Below the pieces are notes generated by a model. That model was not told the DNA's origin and did not search any database. It saw only the letters and a program-made list of their open reading frames with translations. Shown here one piece after another: positions 8,001 through 15,893 of a stretch of DNA of 19,760 bases. This stretch comes from Lachnoclostridium sp. UBA739 (GTDB taxonomy: Bacteria > Bacillota_A > Clostridia > Lachnospirales > Lachnospiraceae), in contig DBKX01000364.1 in the NCBI GenBank assembly GCA_002297865.1, positions 1-19,760 on the forward strand, given 5' to 3'. Both the position numbers and the translations under genes were made by a program. Position 1 is the first letter of the stretch. Each line of letters opens with the position of its first letter.

Positions 8001-11000
8001 GCTAAGGCTGCTAATACTCGGTTGGCGCCAACTTCTAAGAATAGATAATTCTGCTTTGTGTCTATACTTGATATTGCTTTATAAAAATCAACTTCTGTTC
8101 GAATATGATTGGTCCAGTAGTCTGCATCCAACGTTTGCCCTTGTTCTAATTCTTTTCCATATAAAGAGGAGACAAAACGGATAGCTGGTTCATGAAATGT
8201 AACAGCTTTTGCTACCCCATAAAAATCATCTAAGATTGGTTCCATAAGCATAGAATGAAATGCGTGGGATACTACTAGTTCTTTTGCTTGATAACCGGCT
8301 TCTTCTGCTTTCTTAACCAGCGCTTCCACATCTTCTGCTACACCTGAGATAACATTATTCTCCTTGGCATTTTTAGCAGCGATACAAACGGAATGTTCAT
8401 AGCCTTTTAGTAGTTCATTTACAACTTCTTCTTGTGCATATATGGTTGCCATCTTACCATGACCTGGTGCTATATCCATGAGCCGTCCTCTGGCAGATAC
8501 AAGCATTACTGCATCCTCTAAACTCATAATTCCTGCTGCAACTGCTGCTGCATATTCGCCAATACTATGCCCCATCACAAGCTCTGGTTTCACCCCAAGA
8601 TCTTTCCACATTTGGTATAGCCCATATTCCACTGAAAAAATCAAAGGCTGGGCAAATACCGTTTTTGATACTGTATCTTCCTCTGCATCTGCTCCATACA
8701 CTAAATCAAGAATTGATTTTAGAAGATAAGGCCGAAACAGCCTATCACATTGATTCATAGCATCTTGAAAGACTTTACTTGTTTCATACAACAATTTTCC
8801 CATTCTCACATACTGAGAACCCTGTCCAGTAAACATAAATACAGACTTTCTATCCTTTTGCAGAGTTTCTTTTACATTACAAACGACTCCCTTTGCATAG
8901 CCATTCTCCAGATAGGTTTTCATTCGTTCCATCAGCATTATTCTACTGTTACCGCTTACAAGAAAACGATAGGATAAATCTGCTCTTCCCCGGTTGGCTG
9001 TATATACAATATCCGCGATTTTCTCATCCTTTGAGGCTTCCAGCAAGTCATAATATACCTGTATTAACTGGTTAAGGGATGGTTCACTCTGTGCTGTAAT
9101 TTTCAATACAAAATCCATTCCATCCTGTGTTTCCTCTACTTCTACTGCTTCTTTTGTTTTATACTCCTCTAAGATAACATGTGCATTAGAACCTCCAAAT
9201 CCAAAACCATTGACTGCTGCCATTCTTGGTTTCTCTTTCTTTTCCCATACCACATTGTGGTCCACTACTTCTAGTTGCGAATGCTCCCAGTCAATTAATG
9301 GGTTCGGTTTATGAAAATGCAGGTTTCCAGGAATCATGTTATGCTTAAATGCCAAAAGCACCTTTATAATGGATGCAGTACCAGCCGCAGACTCCAGATG
9401 GCCTATATTGGATTTTACAGAACCGATTTTCAATGTGTTCCCTAATGTTCTGTTCGCTCCATAGGTAGATGCGACTGCATTCACTTCAATTGGATCTCCC
9501 AATTTGGTTCCTGTACCATGCATCTCTACATAGTCAATGTTATCTGAAGCTACACCTGCACGAGCCATTGTAGTTCTAATCAATTTTTCCTGAGACTCCC
9601 CATTGGGAGCAGTCAAACCATTGCTCTTACCATCTTGATTAATTCCTGTTGCCCTGACCACTGCAAGTATTTCATTGTTATCTCGAATTGCATCGGATAA
9701 TCTTTTAAGTAAAATGACTCCACATCCTTCACCTCGCGCATAACCGTTTGCGGAAGCATCAAATGACTTACAATATCCATCTGGACAGGTCGCTTGTAAT
9801 TTTGAGAATCCGATTCCTGTAGTTGGAGACTCAATTAAATTGACACCGGCTACGACCTGCATATCTGCCTCTCCCGTCTTTAAAGCAGTACACGCAAAAT
9901 GCAGAGCGGTTAGAACGGAGGAACAAGCGGTATCCACCGATGCACAAGGTCCTTCAAATCCAAATGTATAAGAAATTCTTCCACACGCAGTACTCCAACT
10001 ACATCCAGTAAGGGAATACGGATTAATTGTAGTTAGATCGCCTGACTGCGTCTGGGACAAATAATATTCATTGTTACAAATACCTACATAAACACCAGTA
10101 TTACTTCCATTATATTTCTCAATATTCATATTGGCATTTTCAAATGCCTCCCAAGTGACTTCAAGAAGAATTCTCTGTTGTGGATCAAGTGCATTTGCTT
10201 CCTTCGGAGAAATGTTAAAGAATCTGGCATCAAATTCATCGATTCCACAATCCAGATAACCGCCTTTCTTATTACATGCTTTTCCAGCAGCCTGCCTATC
10301 CTGATCATAATATTTTTCTACATCCCATCTATCTTTTGGAACATCGGAAATTCCATCTTTTCCTTCTGATAACATCTGCCAGAACTGTTCTATGGAGTTT
10401 GCACCGCCAGGAAAACGGCAACTCATTCCTACAATTGCAATTTTTTCATCCTTAGACCTATCAACTTTCACTTTCTCATAAACTGGTACCATATCTTCTC
10501 TTTGAAGCATAACAATATGATCTGCTATTTTAGAAAGAGTAAAATATGTAAAGATATCTCCCACTCTCATATTTACATGGAAATACTCATTGATAACATC
10601 AATAAAAGCCGGAATATTAATTGAAACAATACCATACTCAAATATTGGAACATCTAAATCCGTAACACTAACCTGAAAATTTTCCTCTATGTACTGTACT
10701 AATTTTTCCTCGATAATATGCTTTGAATCTTTCTTCTCTATATGCTTCAACTTTCTGTCACTCTCCTTAAAGATACCTAAAAAGTACTGTTCTGTTAATT
10801 TTCTACGAAACGCTTTTCCACTTCCTGTTCTTGGAATCTCTCTCACTGGTATTACTTCTTTAATGATTATGCCTGTTTTTTCAAATACTTCAGCACATAT
10901 TTTCCGACTTAGATTAACGAATTCTCTTTTTTCCCTTGGGGTATCCAATTGATGATCCGACCTGATAAACACGATTACTTTCTCGCTTTCATTTGATTGT

Positions 11001-12430
11001 CTTATTCCATTACATACCACACACTGATAATAAGAGGTACCGCTAAGTACCTTTTGAACAATTTCCTCTATTAGGATGCATGCTATTTTCTTTCCATTGG
11101 ATACAACTAATTCTTTCTCCCTTCCAACAATTACAAGATGATTTCGGTACAAAAATCCTACGTCTCCTGTGTTCAGCCATATTCCATCTTTGAACACTTC
11201 CTCGGTTGCCTCTTTATCTTTGTAATAACCGTTACATACGCTTGTTCCACTTACATAAATATAACCCAGTCTTCCATCTACAAGTTCCTTAAAATCGTCA
11301 TCACGAATACTGACACGAACATGTTCTAACACAGTTCCAGCCTCTACCAGAATATTATTGGCATTCTCCGGCTCTCTTACCTCTTGGCAGAACGTGTCCG
11401 TTCCTATTGTGGTTGTACTTTGATTGATTTGATATGTTTTCATAATTTGTCCCAATGAAACAGTCGATACACAAAGTGTGCTTTCCGATAATCCATAAAG
11501 TGGAATTATTTTTTCTATCCCCAGACCATATTTTTTCATGCAGGAACAAAATTCCTGACAAAGATTGTAATTAATCTGTTCACCAGCCAGTACTAAATTC
11601 TTAACATGAGAGAAATCCCATGTATAATTTTTTTGAGACTTTTGATAAATGTCAATAAAGTGCTTTAGCGCAAACGGTAGTGAAGCTACCCTAGTTGCTT
11701 GAAATTTATGTATCATTTCTGCCCAAATAATCGGCTTGTTCATATATAGTTTGGTTGAAATAAGACAAAGTTCTGATTTGGATAGAATTGGAACAAAGTG
11801 AAATGCAACTAGACCAAAACAATGTGATAATGGTGATAATGAAAGAAACCTATCTTTTTCATCAGTTTGATAATGCTTTATCATATCGTATGTATTGGCT
11901 GTCACATTAACTCCAGTAATGGCTGCTCCTCTAGGTTTATTGGTAGATCCAGAAGTATACTGTACATACATAATAGCATCTTCGTCATACTCTACTTCCT
12001 CATCTGTATAATCCTTCGCGTGTTGAATTGCTTCGGAATACTCTTTAATAGGGAAATATCTTAAATCACCCTTTTTCTCACTCTCATTATCACAAATTAT
12101 GACAGGAGAAGTTAAAGTTTCTAAAATAGAATCAAGCATTGCTTTATTGCATGAATCCTTTGCAGCATCTACTGGTACCGCAATATAGCCTCCTAAAATG
12201 CAAGCCCAGAAAGAATATAAAAAGAATTCGTTGTCTTCACATAAAATGATAACTTCTGACCCTCTTTGTACTCCCTCAAACTCCATTTTTTCTCTCACAT
12301 AAAAACTTCGACTCCATAAGTCACGATATGAGATAAATTTTTTTTGTTCGTCTGCAGTTATTAGTGTAATTCCCTTCTGGGTGCTTGAAAGTTCTTTTAA
12401 CACTTGCACTACATTGGCTGTTTTATTCAT
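5066..12430 (-). CDS. Single-module type I polyketide synthase with N-terminal AMP-ligase
   Basis: A 2454-residue megasynthase. Domains: acyl-AMP ligase (FAAL-like) 1-545, with YTSGSTNKPRG near 157, YGLSEST, and GREKELV near 437; carrier 1 about 570-645, Ser603 in an atypical YGIVSIN; ketosynthase 662-1090 with C836 (DTACSS), H971 and H1011; acyltransferase about 1195-1510 with S1289 (GHSIGEY) and HAFH at 1389-1392, the malonyl-CoA type; dehydratase about 1560-1850 with H1595 and D1764; ketoreductase to about 2330 with GGTGALA, LQD (B-type like), S2233, Y2246, N2250; carrier 2 with S2413 (GADSL). There is no enoylreductase, methyltransferase, thioesterase or reductase. Expected chemistry: the ligase activates a carboxylic acid and loads it on carrier 1, the module adds malonyl units and leaves an enoyl thioester, or a polyene if it iterates. 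ATG 12430 is chosen because ATG 12475 lies at or before the predicted transcript start. Product unknown. Confidence 0.95.
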   Translation of the reverse strand: MNKTANVVQVLKELSSTQKGITLITADEQKKFISYRDLWSRSFYVREKMEFEGVQRGSEVIILCEDNEFFLYSFWACILGGYIAVPVDAAKDSCNKAMLDSILETLTSPVIICDNESEKKGDLRYFPIKEYSEAIQHAKDYTDEEVEYDEDAIMYVQYTSGSTNKPRGAAITGVNVTANTYDMIKHYQTDEKDRFLSLSPLSHCFGLVAFHFVPILSKSELCLISTKLYMNKPIIWAEMIHKFQATRVASLPFALKHFIDIYQKSQKNYTWDFSHVKNLVLAGEQINYNLCQEFCSCMKKYGLGIEKIIPLYGLSESTLCVSTVSLGQIMKTYQINQSTTTIGTDTFCQEVREPENANNILVEAGTVLEHVRVSIRDDDFKELVDGRLGYIYVSGTSVCNGYYKDKEATEEVFKDGIWLNTGDVGFLYRNHLVIVGREKELVVSNGKKIACILIEEIVQKVLSGTSYYQCVVCNGIRQSNESEKVIVFIRSDHQLDTPREKREFVNLSRKICAEVFEKTGIIIKEVIPVREIPRTGSGKAFRRKLTEQYFLGIFKESDRKLKHIEKKDSKHIIEEKLVQYIEENFQVSVTDLDVPIFEYGIVSINIPAFIDVINEYFHVNMRVGDIFTYFTLSKIADHIVMLQREDMVPVYEKVKVDRSKDEKIAIVGMSCRFPGGANSIEQFWQMLSEGKDGISDVPKDRWDVEKYYDQDRQAAGKACNKKGGYLDCGIDEFDARFFNISPKEANALDPQQRILLEVTWEAFENANMNIEKYNGSNTGVYVGICNNEYYLSQTQSGDLTTINPYSLTGCSWSTACGRISYTFGFEGPCASVDTACSSVLTALHFACTALKTGEADMQVVAGVNLIESPTTGIGFSKLQATCPDGYCKSFDASANGYARGEGCGVILLKRLSDAIRDNNEILAVVRATGINQDGKSNGLTAPNGESQEKLIRTTMARAGVASDNIDYVEMHGTGTKLGDPIEVNAVASTYGANRTLGNTLKIGSVKSNIGHLESAAGTASIIKVLLAFKHNMIPGNLHFHKPNPLIDWEHSQLEVVDHNVVWEKKEKPRMAAVNGFGFGGSNAHVILEEYKTKEAVEVEETQDGMDFVLKITAQSEPSLNQLIQVYYDLLEASKDEKIADIVYTANRGRADLSYRFLVSGNSRIMLMERMKTYLENGYAKGVVCNVKETLQKDRKSVFMFTGQGSQYVRMGKLLYETSKVFQDAMNQCDRLFRPYLLKSILDLVYGADAEEDTVSKTVFAQPLIFSVEYGLYQMWKDLGVKPELVMGHSIGEYAAAVAAGIMSLEDAVMLVSARGRLMDIAPGHGKMATIYAQEEVVNELLKGYEHSVCIAAKNAKENNVISGVAEDVEALVKKAEEAGYQAKELVVSHAFHSMLMEPILDDFYGVAKAVTFHEPAIRFVSSLYGKELEQGQTLDADYWTNHIRTEVDFYKAISSIDTKQNYLFLEVGANRVLAALAKMTFGDSQMIASTLSMRQEEKEYLPQQIAQVYASGVNINWNNLQFTGKKNWTKVTLPNYPYNKKKYWMELKYDRSTANVSLDECHPILGQRIDLSTENDSVIYQTKFSTTEPYFMSEHIIFDVSISPAAAHTSMLLSAIQDTSNPMSCSLQNIEFRAPLAAKGEEERQVQIYLEKETEEARFKISSRDYNNKQDKWLLHAQGKAAYMEQYQNSELKVDTSKFEKLTFEENVEDTIYDYMRSTGFWLGDGFRRITKLHKQENECICLIEPLKTVPRYQDYILYPGLIDSIFQSGLALILDQLMETSKKEAVNKTIIPYYVGNLTFNYRESEKLWCHTKSEIKNNVIYVDIMVYNEKGEVLMKVDHMLIKLTNSKSLLREMETLDKQYYHMDWKTNDGYVKPRKDLKEVKTVVFAEKEDTLRLLASKFKQQGADVAGILAGTLFEQQNENSFVIRPEEKADWSQVFHSLSRLGADNGFQIVYCNEHAQPFNGPLEDVSYSGVKGLFHAIQVITKEGYLRNTKITIVTKDVQDLELREKQNLAGSMIWGFAKTVSIEYPEIYGGIVDVDDAAMENDKLLASLLGVESQESVVRGQTRYIARLISHKDYLKQNKESDKKIEIREDASYLITGGTGALANVYAKQLINEGAKNLILVSRHKPGENAKEQIEQLREQGANVVCMQGDVCDAESILRVIEESSASMPPIRGVIHTAGVLQDKMMVELEWSEFQTVLEPKVAGTVHLYQAVKKKELDFFMMLSSITSLIGNMGQANYGAANGFMNTFAAYLRKQNVLGCTFCWGPWSEGGMAVSNSAISNNLERMGIKPIDKEQGQKMIEEFFQKPYKTLLLADVDWDKLNNSMKQAIGKEEFLSELITKKVDIAPQSKQQDSKQVREKFKTLPGIERKALLCEKLQDIFGNIMGFDKGQLSIQEGFSEQGADSLMIFSMNAAVNQLLGLNLTVSVFFEYPSITKLADYLLKELL

Positions 12431-12437
12431 GACACCG

Positions 12438-12444
12438 CCCCCCC
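12438..12444. repeat. Seven-base G/C homopolymer at the synthase ribosome binding site
   Basis: On the minus strand seven G precede CGGTGTC and ATG 12430, so the tract forms or abuts the ribosome binding site. Such a run stands out in AT-rich DNA. Tract-length change would alter the Shine-Dalgarno spacing or strength. Confidence 0.6.
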
Positions 12445-12458
12445 AGATTGTATTTAGC

Positions 12459-12474
12459 TGTACAAATATGTACA
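12459..12474. promoter_or_regulatory. Operator-like inverted repeat at the synthase transcription start
   Basis: TGTACAAATATGTACA consists of two TGTACA hexamers, each itself palindromic, separated by four bases. It covers the predicted transcription start (about 12473) just downstream of the -10 box. This is a classic position for a repressor. No matching regulator gene is in the window and no family is recognised. Confidence 0.5.
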
Positions 12475-12479
12475 AGGCT

Positions 12480-12509
12480 ATATTAGATAATCTTGTTAAG
12501 CGATGTCAA
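12480..12509 (-). promoter_or_regulatory. Promoter of the polyketide synthase
   Basis: TTGACA (12509-12504) and TAATAT (12485-12480) are separated by 18 bases on the minus strand. The -35 box is perfect and the -10 near consensus. It lies between the transferase stop and the synthase start, so the synthase can be transcribed independently of the upstream operon. Confidence 0.78.
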
Positions 12510-12548
12510 CAGATCTTAGAATAATGTCATATTTTTATACTTAGAATG

Positions 12549-13241
12549 TTATAATAGGATATTAAGTAACATTCCTTTTATCTCATCCAGCCCAATCACC
12601 ATAAATTCTCCTTCTATAGGCTCTTGGCTACAGGTTGCTACTTGCACATCATCTGCAATTTTGTATACCTGAAACTGATATGTATCACATAACTGTTCCC
12701 CAACCTGCAAGTCAATCCCACTATTTTTTATGTCAAAGGAAAAAGAATCAAATGGTATGGATAGTCCTTTTCCTTCCGCCTTTACATAACTCTCTTTCAG
12801 TGTCCAATACGTAATGAATAATTCTTTTGCATTATCAGATGCAAGCAATGTGTTATATTCCCTCTCCGAATAGAATCGTTTTGCTATCTCTATATCATGT
12901 TCCTTGTTAAGCTCTACATCCACTCCAACGGGATAAGAAGACAATGCACAAATAATCCAGTCTCCTGAATGAGATACATTAAAATGAATATCCTTGTGGT
13001 TCTTTAATTCTGGTTTTCCAAACTCATTTTTTTCTATTTCAATATCCTTTCCTTCAATCCCGTAATGCTTCTTTAACGCATAACGTAAAAGCACTGCTGC
13101 AAATAACGAACGTATTCTGTCTGCTTCAAAACGATATTTTTGCATTTTTTCATATCGCTCTTTTGAAATGATCTTTTCCAATGCATGAAAAGTATCATCT
13201 ACCTTTATTTCCTTAATAGAAAATGCATAACGTATCAGCAT
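12549..13241 (-). CDS. Sfp-type 4'-phosphopantetheinyl transferase
   Basis: A 230-residue enzyme that moves the phosphopantetheine arm of CoA onto the Ser of carrier domains. Visible Sfp-family motifs are FNVSHSGDW at about 87-95, GVDVE at 106-110 with the Mg-binding D108 and E110, and WTLKESYVKAEGKGL at 146-160 with E150. Length is typical of Sfp proteins rather than the shorter AcpS. It lies directly upstream of the polyketide synthase, whose Ser603 and Ser2413 are the obvious substrates. The start at 13241 is favoured because AAGGA lies eight bases before it, while ATG 13250 overlaps that site. The gene follows the glycoside-hydrolase-like gene by 21 bases, so it is probably cotranscribed with it. 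Confidence 0.93.
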   Translation of the reverse strand: MLIRYAFSIKEIKVDDTFHALEKIISKERYEKMQKYRFEADRIRSLFAAVLLRYALKKHYGIEGKDIEIEKNEFGKPELKNHKDIHFNVSHSGDWIICALSSYPVGVDVELNKEHDIEIAKRFYSEREYNTLLASDNAKELFITYWTLKESYVKAEGKGLSIPFDSFSFDIKNSGIDLQVGEQLCDTYQFQVYKIADDVQVATCSQEPIEGEFMVIGLDEIKGMLLNILL

Positions 13242-13262
13242 TTTTCTCATCCTTTCCGTTTC

Positions 13263-14477
13263 TTAATCGATTCCTCCTATGGAATAATTGTTACTAGCAT
13301 TCCATAGAATCCATTCCTCGTATCCACTTGCATAAACCGCTTCAATTTGTTTCCTTATTTTTGTTGCATCATAAGTTATATGATCACTAAGCCAAGTTGC
13401 AGTAAAATCCTGTAGCCAAGGCCGTACCACAACCTGTGAATTCTCCGCTAGCTTTGTTTGGGAATCCTTCATAGCACGATATACAATCTCATATGGGGAG
13501 GCATCCGGATTCTCTACACCATAGCATCCACTGGCAAACTGTGATGGGTACACCATGGGGCAGATGCAATCCAAACTTGCAGACATTTTCGCATAATCCT
13601 GCCCAATGATTCTACTATCCTGTTCACTACTTATAATTCCACCAAATACATCTGCTGATACTTTAACTCCTCTACCCCTTAGATAATTTGCTGCACATTG
13701 GGTAAACTGTGCAATCAAATCCTGCTTACTTACTAGCTTTTCCTCTACTCCGTAAGTTACATTTTTCATGTTGGGTGCTGTTGGGAACCGTATATAGTCA
13801 AATTGAATTTCATCAAAACCAAGTGCCGCTGCTCTGCCTGCTACATTAAGAACGTATTTCCAAACTTCTCGCTTGTAGGGATTGACCCAGGCAAGCCCCT
13901 GATTGTCCCTGAATATGCTTCCATCTGTATTTTTAATACTATAGTCTGGTATTTTTTCTGCTAGAATTGGATCTTTGAAAGTAACAATTCTTGCGATTAG
14001 ATAAATGTCCTTTGCCTTTAATTCCTGTACCAAAGCCTTTATGTCTTTAATGTAATTTTTAGTCGAACCAATTTCATCTGCCACGTCATAATCCATCTTA
14101 TAAGTGATTTCACCACCATCATTTTTTATATCGATTACCATGGCATTTAAGTTCGTTGTCTCCACCAGTTTTACAAGCTCATTCATTTTCTTGCTGGAAC
14201 CTGCCACTGGTCCTGTTACATAAATTCCTTTTACCTTTACATTTTGTACGTTATTGCTTATAGACTCTACCGCCTCTTTATCATCTCTAACAGTAGTATT
14301 ATCTGACTTAGCTGTGCAAGCTACCTGTTCTGCTGATGTCATATCCACTTCTTTTATCTGCTTTTCTTTCCTCGCCTGTTCTGGATACACAAGCAGAATA
14401 GCACAACACAGCAATAAGGTTACGGAAACAATACGAAAAAAATTCTTTTGTCTCCTGTCCCCATTCAGTTTAGCCAT
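13263..14477 (-). CDS. Membrane-anchored putative glycoside hydrolase (DUF4015 family)
   Basis: A 404-residue protein with one N-terminal membrane segment (about 14-32, VSVTLLLCCAILLV) that makes it a signal-anchored extracellular protein, a short low-complexity linker, and from about residue 85 a TIM-barrel-like domain of the putative glycoside hydrolase family PF13200. Typical features are VKGIYVTGP at the start, AMVIDIKNDGGEI, GFDEIQFDYIRFPT with the acidic residues at a barrel strand end, VSADVFGG and the final WILWNASN. Substrate is unknown for the family; a cell-wall or polysaccharide target is a guess. ATG 14477 with GGGGGA upstream is chosen over a TTG at 14489. It lies between maf and the transferase in a probable operon. 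Confidence 0.85.
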   Translation of the reverse strand: MAKLNGDRRQKNFFRIVSVTLLLCCAILLVYPEQARKEKQIKEVDMTSAEQVACTAKSDNTTVRDDKEAVESISNNVQNVKVKGIYVTGPVAGSSKKMNELVKLVETTNLNAMVIDIKNDGGEITYKMDYDVADEIGSTKNYIKDIKALVQELKAKDIYLIARIVTFKDPILAEKIPDYSIKNTDGSIFRDNQGLAWVNPYKREVWKYVLNVAGRAAALGFDEIQFDYIRFPTAPNMKNVTYGVEEKLVSKQDLIAQFTQCAANYLRGRGVKVSADVFGGIISSEQDSRIIGQDYAKMSASLDCICPMVYPSQFASGCYGVENPDASPYEIVYRAMKDSQTKLAENSQVVVRPWLQDFTATWLSDHITYDATKIRKQIEAVYASGYEEWILWNASNNYSIGGID

Positions 14478-14542
14478 GGCTTCCCCCAAAACATTCTTTA
14501 TACTATAGTATTTTCATGTTCACCATTCTATCCTAACTTTTC

Positions 14543-15142
14543 TTAATTTTTACAATCTTTTTTTAGATCGATACCAGCTTTTCTAAGTTCCTCTAAAATA
14601 GCACAGATTGGTAAACCAACTACATTATAGTAATCCCCTCTAATTCCTTTCACATAACCTGCAAACAACCCTTGAATTGCATAGGCTCCTGCTTTATCCA
14701 TAGGCTCGCCGCTCTTAACATACTCTTTAATCTCATCTTCGTTCATGGAGATAATCTCCACCTTTGTTTCTTCAAATAGTGTAATTATTTCCTGTTTTCC
14801 GCCTCTTCTAATAACAAGTGTTACTCCAGTGTATACAGAATGTTCATGTCCCTGTAAAGATTCGATCATAGCACACGCTTCCGCTTCATCCTTTGGTTTT
14901 CCAAGTATCACCTCTCCATTGGCAACAATCGTATCTGCCCCTATGATAATACATTCTGTTTCCTTCACTCTCCCTGCTGCTTCTAATGCTTTTACCTCAG
15001 ACAATTCCATTACAACATCACTGGGCCTGGTCTTCGTAATCACTTCTTCGGTATCGCTTTTTTCGATGCGAAACGTAATCCCGCATTGTTCTAATATTTC
15101 TTTTCTTCTAGGTGACCCTGAAGCTAAAATACATTGATACAT
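14543..15142 (-). CDS. maf: Maf-family nucleoside triphosphate pyrophosphatase
   Basis: A 199-residue cytosolic Maf protein that hydrolyses non-canonical or excess nucleoside triphosphates to monophosphate and pyrophosphate. Clear motifs are ILASGSPRRKEIL at 5-17, GADTIV with D70 as probable catalytic base, GKPKD at 81-85 and the C-terminal GDYYNVVGLP. The conserved Lys in the EVKALEAA helix and Gln in AYAIQG favour the YhdE-like dTTP/UTP branch over the YceF branch, a judgement by eye. The start follows AGAGGA by five bases and lies one base after the stop of the phosphatase gene, so the two are translationally coupled. Confidence 0.95.
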   Translation of the reverse strand: MYQCILASGSPRRKEILEQCGITFRIEKSDTEEVITKTRPSDVVMELSEVKALEAAGRVKETECIIIGADTIVANGEVILGKPKDEAEACAMIESLQGHEHSVYTGVTLVIRRGGKQEIITLFEETKVEIISMNEDEIKEYVKSGEPMDKAGAYAIQGLFAGYVKGIRGDYYNVVGLPICAILEELRKAGIDLKKDCKN

Positions 15143-15143
15143 G

Positions 15144-15779
15144 TTAGTCCTCTTTTCTCATCATACATTCTGGTCTGCCTTCTAAATGGGCAAAATCATT
15201 GAACCGTTCTAGGGTAATGCGCCCTGTCTTTTCATCATATAAGAGTTCTGAAAATCCGCCTCGTTCCATACATTTTCCAAACATTAGTCTGTCTTTTTGG
15301 CTTCCCTGTAACAAACCTGCCAATAATACTCGAATTGTACCACCATGAGTGACAACCGCAACATTTTTACAATTGGACCTAACTATTTCATCCATTACCT
15401 TCATAGCACGTTCAAAAACTTCTTTCCCGCTTTCTCCACCTGGATATGCCCAGTCATCTTCTACATGATATCTGGATTCCATAAAATCTTTATATTTTAC
15501 TTTTATCTCATCATCCGTCTGATAAGTCAGTTCACCAAAGTCTGTTTCTCTAAGTTCTTCCCGTATACAGACTTCTAATGGATTTTTCCATTGCTCCGTC
15601 ATGATGGTTGCAGTCTCAACTGCCCTTGTTAAATCACTTGCATAAACACGATCTATATGATATGTTTCCATTCTTTTTCCTAATAACTTTGCCTGTTCTT
15701 TTCCTATCTCACATAAAGACGAATTGTCATTGCAAAGCTTGCTCTCTTGCTTCGCATGACGAATTAAATATATTCTCAA
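15144..15779 (-). CDS. Histidine phosphatase family protein (phosphoglycerate mutase-like)
   Basis: A 211-residue member of the histidine phosphatase superfamily. The phosphorylated histidine is H8 in LIRHA, the acidic residue lies in ELRETDFGEL and the second histidine in VVTHGGTIRVLLAG. Substrate cannot be assigned; small members of this branch are general or cobalamin-pathway phosphatases rather than glycolytic mutases. Translation starts at a TTG at 15779, supported by AAAGGAGG eight to nine bases upstream and by the family start (RIYLIRH). First gene of the operon leading to maf, the glycoside-hydrolase-like gene and the transferase. Confidence 0.9.
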   Translation of the reverse strand: MRIYLIRHAKQESKLCNDNSSLCEIGKEQAKLLGKRMETYHIDRVYASDLTRAVETATIMTEQWKNPLEVCIREELRETDFGELTYQTDDEIKVKYKDFMESRYHVEDDWAYPGGESGKEVFERAMKVMDEIVRSNCKNVAVVTHGGTIRVLLAGLLQGSQKDRLMFGKCMERGGFSELLYDEKTGRITLERFNDFAHLEGRPECMMRKED

Positions 15780-15799
15780 ATTACGACCTCCTTTTCTTT

Positions 15800-15828
15800 A
15801 TCATAACAAGCTTTTTTTTATTGCACAA
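15800..15828 (-). promoter_or_regulatory. Promoter of the phosphatase-maf operon
   Basis: TTGTGC (15828-15823) and TATGAT (15805-15800) are spaced by 17 bases on the minus strand, about 20 bases before the TTG start. It lies in the region shared with the divergent M23 peptidase gene. Confidence 0.65.
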
Positions 15829-15893
15829 GATCACTTTATTCTAAAATGTATTTTCACCTCATAAACTATAAAGATTACATATTCGAGGCAATT

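Noticed and set aside
5241..9075. Plus-strand open frames inside the synthase gene
   Set aside because: They have no ribosome binding sites or recognisable domains and lie opposite conserved catalytic domains on the minus strand.
12459..12474. BlaI/MecI-type operator
   Set aside because: The TACA/TGTA half-sites resemble it, but the spacing and flanks differ and no blaI-like or peptidase sensor gene is nearby.
12431..12475. Upstream start (MYIFVQ) for the polyketide synthase
   Set aside because: It would begin at or before the predicted transcription start, has no ribosome binding site, and its residues cover the operator-like repeat and G tract.
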